From: Saccharum officinarum | Lineage: Eukaryota; Streptophyta; Magnoliopsida; Poales; Poaceae | Direction of reading: 5' to 3' | Assembly: GCA_020631735.1 (NCBI GenBank) | Contig: CM036159.1 | Location: 14,485,511-14,549,510, forward strand | DNA length: 64,000 bases | Shown: positions 49,629-63,124 of the stretch, piece by piece | Layout of the letters: each line of letters opens with the position of its first letter | Numbering within the stretch: the stretch's first letter is position 1 | Notes under the pieces: model-generated | Told to the model about the DNA's origin: nothing | What the model saw: only the letters and a program-made list of their open reading frames with translations | Database searches by the model: none | Translations under genes and position numbers: made by a program

Positions 49629-50737
49629 TGTGCCCGGCCACTCTCCTCGAAGGAGAGTGCCGATCTTGCATTTGTTTTTGTCAGTTCATTATCCTCCTCT
49701 CCTCCATTCTTCCTTGGCCTTTTTTTCTCTTGTTCTTTAATGGGGCTTATAGTTGCATCCTTCTGTGGTGGCTCCAACAGATTGGTCTGCATAGCTACTT
49801 GCCCCAATTCATTCGCAGCTGTTTCAGCCTCATCATATTCCAGCGAAGTATCCATGTCATCTATTTTATCCTCAACTCCAGCCCCTCTTCCTCCTCCTCG
49901 TCCTCGCCCTCTGCCACGTCCTCTTCCACCTCCTCGCGGATCATCTCTCCCCATCATAGGCACAAACGGAACACGCAGCCAATCTCCCCATTCACAACTA
50001 TCTTTACTATGGATTCCATCTCCACATTCAGTGACATCATGGCCCAAACATCCATAGAAGTAGCAGAACACTGGTAATTTTTCATACTGCACTAAGAATT
50101 TCATCTTTTCTTTGAGTGTAATCGGCACCACCCTTACCAGAGGTTTCTTGAGATCCAGCCACACCCTAGCACGCAGGTATGGAGTAGAATTGATCTTGCC
50201 CTCATTCACCACTACCGTGATGGACTCCCCGACCTTCTTTGCTACTTTCTCCGCCAACTCCCTCTTCTTCATAAGACCCTCAGGTAAGCCTTGGATTCTA
50301 GCCCAGATTGGTATCCTGTCCAATTTATAAGCAAGAACATTAGAGAATCCGTCATATTCCTCCATCACAATTGCAGAACCTCTGAACAACCATGGGCTTC
50401 CCTCAGTCACTCTCGACCAATCACCAAGGCAGTGCAATTGGGCTAAGAACAAGTTCGGCCCCAGCGACTTGAAGGTTACACCTTGCGCCGCCGCCCAAGC
50501 GTTTCTCAAGGCGCTAAACAACGCAGCATGGCTGAAGGGTTTCGAGGTATGAACCCTAAACAGCGCTAACCAACGGACATCCTTTACAAGATCTTCCAAT
50601 TCACCAGAGAGATCAAGATCCTCCTCTTCTTCCCCCTGCAACTTCATACCTGCCAATCGCTCCTCCAAATTGGGGAGCCTTTCTTCCTCATTCATTGCCG
50701 ACTCCTTCCCCTTCTCCTTTGTATGTTGATCCGCCAT
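49625..50737 (-). CDS. LINE ORF1 (RNA-binding, CCHC zinc knuckle), intact
   Basis: About 370 codons, uninterrupted. The N-terminus is acidic. A DUF4283-type domain follows (about residues 50-190), then a zf-CCHC_4 knuckle (CYFYGCLGHDVTEC), an Arg/Gly-rich tract and a basic tail. ORF1 of plant L1 elements binds the element's RNA. The stop TGA at 49627-49625 overlaps the ORF2 ATG at 49628 (ATGA). The start at 50737 was preferred over upstream codons because the acidic domain begins there. Confidence 0.88.
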   Translation of the reverse strand: MADQHTKEKGKESAMNEEERLPNLEERLAGMKLQGEEEEDLDLSGELEDLVKDVRWLALFRVHTSKPFSHAALFSALRNAWAAAQGVTFKSLGPNLFLAQLHCLGDWSRVTEGSPWLFRGSAIVMEEYDGFSNVLAYKLDRIPIWARIQGLPEGLMKKRELAEKVAKKVGESITVVVNEGKINSTPYLRARVWLDLKKPLVRVVPITLKEKMKFLVQYEKLPVFCYFYGCLGHDVTECGDGIHSKDSCEWGDWLRVPFVPMMGRDDPRGGGRGRGRGRGRGGGRGAGVEDKIDDMDTSLEYDEAETAANELGQVAMQTNLLEPPQKDATISPIKEQEKKRPRKNGGEEDNELTKTNARSALSFEESGRAQ

Positions 50738-50932
50738 GCAAGACCTCCCCGAGGCTCTCCGACTCCTAGCGGAGGAGAGAGCAGGACAGACACAAAATTT
50801 GGGTGGAGAAATCACGTGGATCTCAGCACTTTTGGGTGGACTCCGACGGCGCCGCCGGAGGAGAAAGAAACCCTAGTTTTTGACGCTAGGGGACAACCGT
50901 AACTTCCTAAAACAGGTGTAATTGTGGTGTTT

Positions 50933-52272
50933 CCTGTGTTGAGCATTGCCTCAATTGTTGGCCATTTATGTACATTTGCCTACGGGTTCCCTTCAGGGTT
51001 GCAGAATTAGGGCCTCTAGCTATCATCGTACCACACTAGGACGTGTTGATTAGTTGTGATGGTTGTACTCCATTGCACTTGGAAAGTTGTTGCTCTCTCT
51101 GTTTTTCCTCTGAGAACAATGAATTACTGATGTTTAATATACATACAAGTGGACTGATGCGTTCAGTTTACAGCTGATGGCTTACTGCCCAGTCCGGTCT
51201 GGTTCGTGTTTTTCACTCGAAAGGTTCAGACCACGCGGGGTTTGGTCCCAGCCGGTGTAAGATTGGCCAAGCTGAGCGCAGAGGGCTAAACACAGAGCTT
51301 GGTAGGGGGCTATGGGCGCACATCCCACTCCAGACTTTTCTCCTGCTGACGATGTTTTTTAGAGCATTGCACTATGAATCATTTTCCGGACCACACGGCA
51401 CCAGGATTTAGACCTTGTTCATATGCCCGTACTAGCAAATTCCCGTGCATTGCTACAATAAAATAATAATTGAGTTATTTACTTTGGAAAACAAAGGATG
51501 TTGTATCTTTTTTCAGGGATTCATTTTAGAGAATCAACATAAAAAACGTTCTCTTTGAAGATAAAGTAGAGATAGACATAACTAACCAAGTGAGATATAT
51601 GTCTCTAACTAGACAGTAAGTTAAATTCTAACTTCCCGCGTCCAAAATGAAACTATCTGCATCCAAAATGAAACGCCTACAAATATTACCTTGAACAAGC
51701 GTTATGAACATCTGTTCATAGCTCATAAAGGCATCCCCAACACTACAACGCATCACAGTGGATATATGCCCTAACATCCACATAAGCACTAAGTCTCCGT
51801 GTCATGTGCGTTGGTTGCTTCGCAAATGTGTCGATAACCTGCTTAGACAAATCACATAAGCATCTCTCTAAGCTTGCGTAGTGACAAACTAGTACGTTGT
51901 TCTAAGGAGAGAGACGATTACAAGAGTGGAGAGAGGATGTTGAATGAATAAAAATGATATCCGTGTTTTAGATAAAAAACGGTCTCGTTTTTTAGAGATG
52001 AAAGTCTATTATCTTCATCTCATGCATGTATAGGGTTTTATAGAAGCATGCATTGTTAGGTGGAGGATAACTTTTTTGTCGATGCTAATAGAAACATTTA
52101 TCTTCGTTGGTGGTGTTCTAAGGTCAGCCTAATGCGCTGACTCAACTTGTAGGCCCAGTTTGCCAATTAGGTTTGGATGCCCAAAGTCTTAAAATCATAT
52201 GCTTTAAGGTTACTATTACCTCGGGAGAGAGAAAATGACATGCGTGTACATGAGAGGGGGGAATTAGAACAT
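50933..52272. other. FAM114 3' UTR remainder and intergenic DNA
   Basis: From 50933 the sequence continues the 3' UTR displaced by the LINE, probably ending before about 51150. Beyond it no coding frame is supported. Near 51430 the segment ACTAGCAAATTCCCGTGCATT opens a repeat common in grass genomes, followed by AT-rich DNA. Confidence 0.4.
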
Positions 52273-52275
52273 TAA

Positions 52276-52499
52276 GGGCGTGTTTGGTACCGCTCGCTCT
52301 CGCTTCAGCTTCTTCTGACAAATACTATAGCATTATGGAGTGAAACTATTTTGGATCCTAAGACGCCAAATGAACTATAAAAAGGGTGAAACCGGTAGAG
52401 CTAAAATTTCTACCTTTTCGGTTCTGACATGATACAATGTTGCTATAGTGCATCTATAGTGTTGAAGCTAAAGTTGACATGATCGTACCAAATACGTTC
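52276..52499. mobile_element. Tourist-like MITE
   Basis: A 224 bp element with inverted ends GGGCGTGTTTGGTAC and GTACCAAATACGTTC, flanked by TAA on both sides (52273-52275 and 52500-52502), the PIF/Harbinger target duplication. Confidence 0.75.
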
Positions 52500-53008
52500 T
52501 AAAAGTGACATGTGAGCGAAAAAAAGAGGCTCTGATGAGTAAAAGAAAATGTAGTCCTGATAAGAAAAATAATGGCTCCATAATCCCGTGCATGTTATAT
52601 ATTAACCGGAACAACAGTGGTTCAATAATCCTATGTTATATTAACTTTTGCTGAAAGCCAGTACTGCTGCATGCTTGCGTCGGTGAAGGCCTTATGCCGT
52701 GGCCTAAAGACCAAAGAGCCGCCATCACGGTGCTACACTTTTCGCCTTCCTCCTGCTTCCACATGCCACGCGGCGTCTAGAAATCCCTGATTCAGCAGCA
52801 CACCTGTCCGCCTAGCCGCCTACGCGTGCACTGATATAACAGTTCTTCAATTCCGCGCACACACGCGCTCCGAGCCGCAGATCCTAGCAAGCGGGGTGCA
52901 TCCGACGGCCACGACAGCGCGGTGCCGTCCCCCGCCTGCACCGCCCAAGGCCCCATGAGCAGAAACCACGGTCCACGGACCACTGCTACGTTCCAGTCCA
53001 GGTGGAGG

Positions 53009-53123
53009 CTGCAGCCCCGGTTTCGCTCGCCGCGCCGTGGTTTGCTGCGCACGAAGGTGGCGAAACCGCACCCTCCTTTCCCATCGTTTCTCATCTCTTC
53101 CTCCTTTAGAGCTAGTATATAAT
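53009..53123 (+). promoter_or_regulatory. ADH1 promoter: anaerobic response region and TATA box
   Basis: At 53009-53075 the sequence reads CTGCAGCCCCGGTTTCGC, then CCGTGGTTTGC and CGAAACCGCACC. This is the GC/GT (GGTTT) arrangement of the maize Adh1 anaerobic response element, which drives induction under low oxygen. A TATATAA box follows at 53117-53123, about 130 bp before the ATG. Confidence 0.8.
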
Positions 53124-53254
53124 CAGGGCTCTCGTCTCCTGGGTCCTCACAGGTTCGTTTCGGTTTGGATTGATTGGTTTCATCGGTGGTGAGGTTAGGG
53201 TCTTGGAGTGGATTGATTTGGGATTCTGTGTTCGACGATTTGGGGAAGGAGGCA

Positions 53255-56130
<2,876 letters not shown>

Positions 56131-56796
56131 ATTTCGCTGTCTGGTTTGTGATCTGACCTGGGTTGGGTTAATAAAAGAGTCAATGCTGAGCCTGCCCTTT
56201 CGATGAGGAGGTAGATACACGCTGGTGATGGACCACGCTTGTGTGTCGCGTTCAGTTTGGCTTTGTCAATCAGTAGAGCAGCTTCCCGTGTCTAATTATA
56301 TATCGGCATGAGTCTTGTGAACCATCATCTTTTGGCGTAATATATGGTATGGTGCCACTATGAGCTTCAGTCTATAAATTTCTGTCTGGTGCTGCTTGTG
56401 TGCAAATCTGTTGAGCCCCTTCAAATCAGACATATGGCCAGGAAAATTCTAGTATATTTTCGTCGATCTAGGTGCTGTGTCGCGCCTATGGTCCAGATAT
56501 GTCATCAAAATATTCAGAAACCATATCCAATGACGGATGAATATACCGGGGTGGTAAGGAACGCGTTAGCTTTCGTTTTCACTAGAGTCAAGAATAATTT
56601 CCTGCGCCAATGGTGAGCGAAATTCAATTTGTATTTTTTTTTGAACGTAGAAATTGAATTTGTATAGATGTATCTCTCGACTGATGACACACAAGATAGA
56701 AGAACTAAAGAATTAGCCACACCTCGCTCGCTCGTATGTCCAAAGGAAAAAAGAAGGAAAAAAAACACCAACAGAAGAGGAATCAATCAGCGAATT
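56131..56796. other. ADH1 3' UTR and intergenic DNA
   Basis: The first roughly 250 bp are likely ADH1 3' UTR. The rest has no supported coding frame and probably includes the 3' UTR of the convergent small-protein gene ending at 56797. Confidence 0.45.
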
Positions 56797-57054
56797 TCAG
56801 AGCAAGCCGGGGCGCGAGTGGAAGGGGAACTGATGCATCACAACCACGGGAGCCTTCTCACGATCCCTCTTCTTCCTCTCCTTGCTTCCTGCTGCGGCGG
56901 CGGCGGCCTTCTCCTCTCCTGCCACCCGCTGCTGCTGCTTAGCTTCTGGGTAACCTGCTCCACCTCCTGACTCCGATTGCTTCCGGCCGGCAGCAGGCGA
57001 CGACACCGCGGCGACGGCGACACTACCGCAGCATCCTCCTAGTCCCAACACCAT
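56797..57054 (-). CDS. Small protein (85 aa) with conserved basic-plus-FPFHSRPG C-terminus
   Basis: The ATG at 57054 gives 85 residues. A short apolar N-terminus (MVLGLGGCCGSVAVAAVSS) is followed by a Gly/Gln/Ala-rich middle, a strongly basic stretch (KERKKRDREK) and the C-terminus VVVMHQFPFHSRPGLL. The same C-terminal pattern recurs on the other strand at 58530-58580, which argues that it is a real gene family. A TATATAAA box lies upstream at 57246-57239. I do not recognise the family. The layout (apolar start, basic cluster, conserved C-terminal peptide) resembles a small peptide precursor, but a classical signal peptide is not clear. Confidence 0.6.
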   Translation of the reverse strand: MVLGLGGCCGSVAVAAVSSPAAGRKQSESGGGAGYPEAKQQQRVAGEEKAAAAAAGSKERKKRDREKAPVVVMHQFPFHSRPGLL

Positions 57055-57238
57055 GATGATCGATCGACCGCACCGCACGATCTCCTCCTCCTCCTCAGCC
57101 GATCACCTCCTGATGACTGCGTTTGTGCTCTGGCGCCTGGTCTGCTAGCTACTTGCCCCGATGATGATCTTGCACTTGTACTGCTGTGTGTTGCTGCGTT
57201 GCGTCTGTGAGTGTGGTAGGCTGGTCTGGTAGCGTGCA

Positions 57239-57246
57239 TTTATATA
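57239..57246 (-). promoter_or_regulatory. TATA box of the small-protein gene
   Basis: On the minus strand TATATAAA, about 185 bp upstream of the ATG at 57054; it supports transcription leftward. Confidence 0.6.
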
Positions 57247-57584
57247 GGAGGTAGCTGCTGATGAGTTCCTTCCGTGATGCGGTGCTTTTGTTGCTAGGGC
57301 CGAAGGAGGAGGGTAGTTTGAAGCTTCGTCCACGGGAAGGCCGGGTGAATAATCTCTGTTTGACGTGCTTGCTCATCGTTCTCCTGTTGACGCTGCCTTG
57401 GCTGCCAAGACTCCGTTCCATTTGACTTGGTCGACAAGGTTCTTAGTGTCCAGTCAATCCAACACGTGCTAGTGGCGGTCTGGCGGACACGAGAGGGGAA
57501 CTTTCGTGTGGCTGTGGCCGTGCTGTGGGACATTAAAAGACGAAAACGGCGCCGTGAACTTCGGGTGTCACGTGGGGGCGTTGC

Positions 57585-57873
57585 ATGGGGTGTTCGGATA
57601 CTAATAAAAAATAAATTATAGAATCCGTCAGTAAACCACGAGACGACTTTATTAAACCTAATTAATATGTGATATGTCATTAGCACATGTGTTAATGTAG
57701 CACTTTATTATCAAATCATGGACTAATTAGGCTTAAAAGATTCATCTCGCAAAGTAATCGTAATTTGTACAATAAGTTATTTTTTAGTCTATATTTAATA
57801 CTCCATGCATATATCTAAACATTTGATGGTATATATAGGATGTAAACTTTTGGGAGAGGAACTAACCAAGGCC
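57585..57873. mobile_element. Grass MITE of the GACTAATTAGGCTTAAAAG family
   Basis: About 290 bp containing TTTATTAAACCTAATTAAT and GGACTAATTAGGCTTAAAAG, ending GAACTAACCAAGGCC. This core is a very common grass MITE-type repeat. The left end (GGGGTGTTCGGATAC) is degraded. Confidence 0.65.
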
Positions 57874-57879
57874 TAAAAA

Positions 57880-58444
57880 TGAAAGTGATGTGGGGTGGTA
57901 GGTTCATTAACCTGTGACGTGCTCCGTCAGATCACAGCTACTACTTGGCGGCCGATGCTGTTGATTTCTTGTGGTTTTCGAGTTTTACCTTTCACCGCTA
58001 CCCTTCCTTGGTCTCGAGCATAATTTAATAATAATAGTACTTATATATAATTGTTACTCCTTTGTGTTTCACGTTTAAGTCTGATACAAAGAGCCTCTCT
58101 CTATATATATATGGAGGAGTGTATGACTCGTCTTTTTCGCTTTTGTGGTTGAATAGCTCAATAATCACGACGACACAACCAAAGGAATGAAAGACCTTGG
58201 CGCTGAAGGCATACACCAGAAAGCAGTCAGCACTAGAATTCTACCTGGAAGCATGCATACATGCGCCTAGGGCTTGTCTCTAATCTCGGATTCTTCATGC
58301 CCATCCTTCAGCATGAACAACTATAATGTCAGCAAACCACTAACAAACTACCTAAATCAGCAACGCCCAACGCTCCACACAAGCAGGGCCAACTCAGCAA
58401 CAACTATATAACCACTAGCAGGCTCCAGCGAATCCCAGTTCCCG
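57880..58444. other. Intergenic between the small-protein gene and its paralogue
   Basis: No coding frame supported. It includes a CTATATAA stretch at about 58404-58411, which could be the TATA box of the plus-strand paralogue, and a TA microsatellite near 58104-58112. Confidence 0.4.
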
Positions 58445-58580
58445 ATGGCTCAGCTCGGAGTTGCTGGCAGCCTTTCTAGTGCTGCTCCTGCAGCAGGGAA
58501 AAAGACGGGAGAGCAAGAGGAAAAGAGCTCCCATCGTGGTGCATCACTTTCCCTTCCATTCCCGCCCTGGACAGCTGTGA
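58445..58580 (+). pseudogene. Frameshifted paralogue of the small-protein gene
   Basis: The ATG at 58445 starts MAQLGVAGSLSSAAPAAGKK, similar to the N-terminal half of the gene at 56797-57054. After a GGGAAAAAG run (58497-58505) the homologous C-terminus lies in another frame: a basic stretch KRRESKRKR, then APIVVHHFPFHSRPGQL and TGA at 58578. A one-base length change in the A-run would explain it. In the ATG's own frame the peptide ends after 47 residues without the motif. It lies 1.4 kb away in divergent orientation. Confidence 0.6.
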
Positions 58581-58741
58581 GTCTGTGACTTCAGCCAGCT
58601 CGTTTGCGTTGCATCATCAACTCCATTTCTTCCGTCTTGTTTGGACATCGAGTTGTTGTAATGTAATGCTATTGCTCTTGGAAGACTTGGAGAAGTTTAG
58701 CATGTAAGCAGGGATTGCTGTCTAAGCGGGCATGCAGCTAG

Positions 58742-58866
58742 CCCCTGATCACTGTGATGCTTTGTTTTCCCAAGGTTATTGTGTGCTTGGTGCCTTGGTC
58801 TTCAATATTTGCCCCCTCTTTTCCTTATTATTAGTTGGATGTGGTATTGTGGTCTCTTTTCCTTAT
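58742..58866 (+). pseudogene. Duplicated fragment of the FAM114-like gene (exon 5 end and intron 5)
   Basis: CCTGATCA, then GTGATGCTTTGTTTTCCCAAGG, CTTGGTCTTCAATAT and TTAGTTGGATGTGG follow in the same order as at 44115-44215 of the FAM114-like gene, with small gaps. It is in the same orientation about 14.6 kb downstream. Confidence 0.75.
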
Positions 58867-59200
58867 TAGTCCCACACACACAGTTCACTATCCAAACTTG
58901 CAAAGATCATACATTGCTGTGATAAACACTATGCTAAGAAAAAAATCAGCAATCTAGTTTAGTTAAACAATTCAGATACCAAATTCTAATGATGGAATGG
59001 TCTGACCTATTATTATTTTTTCTCGAACTACGCAGGAGAGCTGCGCATCATTTCATTAAGGTAGAAAAGATAAGTACACGAGTCCAGAAGGACTCAAACC
59101 CGAGTACAAAGAACAAACACACACACCCACACCACACCTCACAAATAGACAAGCTAGAAACTCACAAAATGACCAGGAAAACGACCAGCGACCCAAGGGC

Positions 59201-62200
59201 CTAAACACCAAGGGACAACAACCTGGGTATGAGCTCTTGGAGCTTAAAAGCCCCTGCAGAACACCAGAGACCACCCTCCCTGCTCACAGCCCTCAGCACC
59301 ACCTGAAGACTCGGCCTCGAATTCTCGAACACACAATCATTGCGGTGTTTCCAAATCTCCCAAGCCACCAAGATTATTAAAGAGTTGAGGCCCTTGCGCG
59401 CTTCTTTTGGTACAGCTCTGACAACTTTACTCCACCAGCCAGAGAAACGACCCACCGAAAGATTAGGTGCTAAATGTACTATGCCCAAGAGCTGAAAGAT
59501 CGAAACCCAGATTTGGCGAGCAAACACACAGCCAACCAAAAGGTGACTGATTGTCTCCTCAGTCTGATCACAAAGGGGGCAGACCTCTGGGTGTGGCAGA
59601 CCCCGTTTCGCTAAGCGGTCTGCCGTCCAACACCGGTTATGAACCATCAACCAAATGAAGAATTTGCAACGCAGGGGGGCCCAACTCTTCCAAATTCTTC
59701 TCCAAGGACTGAACTTGATTGTTCCAACAAAGAAGGCTGAATAAGCGGACTTGCTGCTGTATGAGTCTGATGGGTTCAGTTTCCACTTAAACTGGTCGGG
59801 TACATCTTGTTGCAAGACAGTACCTTCCAACAAGTCCCAAACCTGAAAATATTCAACCCAAAATTATACTGTATGAGCCCCATTTATATCTCTGATCCAC
59901 CTTCTATTTTGGAGAGCTTGGGCTACAGTTCGTCTCTTGGCAGTTCGTTTCGATACAGTCCTGAACAAGTTGGAAGCTACCTCTGCCATGGTTTTGCCAT
60001 CTAACCAGCGATCAGTCCAAAACATAATTTTCTCCCCATTGACAACAATGGCATCCACAGCAACATTAAAAAGAGCCTGAGCATTTCTTGGGGCTTGGAT
60101 TGGGAGGCCAGCCCATGGTTTTGAAGGGTCTGTCTTTTGCGCCCACAGCCAACGGATTCTAAGCGCCCAGCCCATAAGCTCTAGATTATGGATTCCAAGT
60201 CCTCCGAATTCAAGGGGCCGCTGCACCCTTTCCCAAGCGACCAAGCAATTGCCACCATTAGCTTGCTCTTGCCCCTTCCAGAGAAAACCTCGCCTTTTTT
60301 GTCAATTGCTTTAAGACACCATTTTGGAAGGTCCAAGGCAATCATCAAGTAAATGGGAGCAGCAGTTAGAACCGTTCTTACCAATACCAACCTCCCAGCT
60401 CTGTTCATGAGGGAGGCTTTCCAACCTGGAAGGTAGTCCGCTATCTTATCAACTAATGGCATCAACATCTCCTTGGTTGGTTTGCGAACTGAGAGCGGGA
60501 GCCCAAGGTAAGTACAAGGAAACTCCTTGATAGAGCAAGACATGACATTAGCCGTAAGCGCCAGCTCTTCTTCAGAACAATGAATAGGAGAGACTGAACT
60601 TTTGGACAGGTTTGTTCTAAGACCAGAGGCATGTCCAAAAATGTCAAGAAGGTGTCTGATAGTCCTTAGGTCAGTCCTGTGAGGCCTCAGGAAGACCACA
60701 TCATCATCCGCATAAAAAGAAACTCGATGTCGGGCTTGATGAATGGCAATCGGCTGCAGCAGCTCCTTCATGGTGGTGTACTTGATCAAAGAATTAAGAA
60801 CGTCCATGACCAAAATGAACAACATAGGGGATAGGGGATCCCCTTGTCTTAAACCCCGACGATGTACAATACTCTCGCCTGGCTCCCCATTCACTAGCAC
60901 TTGGGTGGAGGATGTAGAGAGAATTAGGCAAATGAGGTCACACCAGCTCTGTCCAAAACCCAAGCGGTGCAAAACTTCCAATAGAAAGGACCAAGAAACC
61001 GAGTCAAAGGCCTTCGAGATATCCAGTTTAAAGAGGATATGAGCCTCCTTCGTCCTATTTAAGGACTTCACCATCTGCTGGACCAAAATAAAATTATCAT
61101 GGATGCTTCTTCCTCTCACAAATGCACTCTGGTTTGCCGAGACCAGATTGGGAAGCAACGGAGCCAGCCGGTTAGCCATGATCTTGGTTACCAACTTCGC
61201 AAAACTGTGGATCAAACTAATAGGCCGAAAGTCCTTTACCTCCACTGCCTCAGTCTTCTTGGGTAGCAAAGTAATAAAGGCTGTGTTGAGACGCCCAAAA
61301 TTGAAAACATGGCCCCTAAAGATGGCATCCAGGGCCATTAATAAGTCACCCTTGATGATGTTCCAACAAGTTTTATAGAACCGGCCTGTAAACCCGTCCG
61401 GACCCGGGGCCTTGTCCAACGGCATCTCTTTGATGGTAGCCCAAACTTCTTCCTCCGAGAAAGGAGCATCCAACATGGAAAGCTCATGTTGTTGAACACC
61501 CAATTCAACCAAATCAATAGTAAACTCTCTCTCTTCTGCCTTCCCGAGAAGATTTTCATAGAACTCCAGCACAGCTGCTTGTTTATCTTCTTGAGAGACC
61601 ACCAACTGATCCCCCACCTGCAGCTTCGGTATGAAATTTTTCTTTTTTCTAAACCGAGCTTGCTGGTGGAAGAATGCAGTATTAGCATCACCCTCCTGGA
61701 GATACAAAATTCTAGAGCGCAGTCTAGCAATCGTTCTTTCCAGAGATGCCAGCCCAAGGCAGTGAAGCTTGAGTTTCCTGCGCAGCCACTCCTCATTTTC
61801 AGAGAGATCCCTAGAATCTCTCTCGATTTCCAGTCGATGAAGAACCTCTCTGGCCATTCCAAGCTGGATTTTGATGTTCCCCACCTTACGTTGTCCCCAC
61901 TTCTGCAGACCTTTGCTAAGCCGCTGCAGCTTCAGAGAAAGACGCTCAACAGCACAATTAGCTTGCACTGGAGCCTCCCAAATTAACTTGACAGCATCCA
62001 AGAAACCTGGGACCTTTGTCCAAAAACTTTCAAAATGGAAGCGGCGCTTGCCATTTGTGCTGACTTTTAGGCCTAGAATAAGCGGGCAGTGATCAGAAAC
62101 CCCAGCAGCCGTGCTTTGCAACACTGAATCAGGGAAGATGCCCTCCCAATCCATACAACAAAAGGCACGATCCAATCTCACAAGAGTGGGAGACTGTCTT

Positions 62201-63052
62201 TCATTAGACCAAGTATATTTGCGACCCAACAGAGGAATCTCCTTGACCTCAACATCATCTAGAAATCTTCTAAATCTCCCCATCATTGCTCTGTCCAAGT
62301 TCGTGTTGTTCTTGTCCTCGGCTTGATAAATCAGATTAAAATCACCTGCAACAAGCCAGGGCCCATTGCATAGAGCACGGACGCTTGTGAGCTCTTGCAG
62401 GAATAAAATTTTCTCAGCATCCGCCTGTGGCCCGTAGACCCCGGTGAACCACCAGTTGCGGCCCTCTTGCTCAGAGAATAGAACCGAGACTGAAAAAGAG
62501 TCCACCCTGGTTGCGAGGGCCTGATAAGAGCTGCTCTTCCAAGCAACCAAGACCCCTCCACGAGTGCCATTAGCTGGGAGCGCCATGAACTTATCGAAAG
62601 ATGAGCCAAAAACCGAGAGAAATAAGCGTTGGGTGCTAGATCAGTTGGTCTAGTCACTCCAGCGGCACCTCTCAGGTCCTGAGTTCGAATCCCAGTGGGA
62701 GCGAATTTCAGGCTGGGTTAAAAAAATCCCCTCGCCCATCCCCATTCAAAGCACGTGGGGGTCACCGGCCCAATTCTCACTTGGGCAACGGAAAGGCCAC
62801 CGTGTAAGGATGGGGGTGGGGGTTCGAGGGTTTTCTCGCCGGGTGAGAAGGCACCTTCTTCTTATTTGGAAAGCTGCGGCGGCAGTCTTAACCGCCCCGG
62901 TCGAGTTTTTTTTTAGATATGTCTGCGACCTTAGTTTCTTGAAGACAGACAATGTCTGCATTGCTAGAAAGAATGACTTCCCTAACTGAATTTCTGCGAT
63001 CCTTCTGGTTGAGGCCTCTTGCATTCCAAATCAGTATAGAAACAGGATTCAT
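59201..63052 (-). pseudogene. LINE 2 ORF2: endonuclease, RT, zf-RVT (broken)
   Basis: The ATG at 63052 begins MNPVSILIWNARGLNQ, the endonuclease start. The SINE interrupts after CLQETKVADISKK, and the domain resumes near 62620. The 62586-60181 stretch is open for 801 codons with GDFNLIYQAEDKNN, SDHCPLI, LDKAPGPDGF, KLDISKAFDSVSW, RQGDPLSPML and the RT core FYADDDVVF. A frame change near 60240 and a stop at 59864 precede the zinc-binding zf-RVT end (CPLCDQTEETISHLLVGC), which stops at 59201. The copy is defective. Confidence 0.9.
62625..62915 (+). mobile_element. tRNA-derived SINE inserted in LINE 2
   Basis: A plus-strand A-box-like TAGATCAGTTGG (62639-62650) and B-box GGTCCTGAGTTCGAATCC (about 62675-62692) are followed by a body of about 200 bp and a T-run at 62907-62915. 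It interrupts the LINE endonuclease frame. I could not find a clean target duplication, so the exact ends are uncertain. Confidence 0.75.
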
Positions 63053-63124
63053 TGTTAAACATAAAAAATAATCGACCGAGCAGGGAGACAAAGCCTCACA
63101 ATACTGCAACTATATCTGCAGACC

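Larger units (their letters stand above)
45502..50915 (-). mobile_element. Near-full-length LINE (L1-type) at the FAM114 stop codon
   Basis: A 5.4 kb non-LTR element in minus orientation. Its poly(A) appears as a T run at 45502-45509. A 17 bp target duplication (gtgtaattgtggtgttt) lies at 45485-45501 and 50916-50932. It carries ORF1 and ORF2 and a GC-rich 5' end. The insertion duplicated the last coding triplet and the stop codon of the host gene, leaving the host protein unchanged. Confidence 0.92.

Noticed and set aside
62639..62692. A tRNA gene (A and B boxes)
   Set aside because: No cloverleaf or acceptor stem; the sequence continues as a SINE body with a T-run. The same applies to the boxes near 38640-38680.
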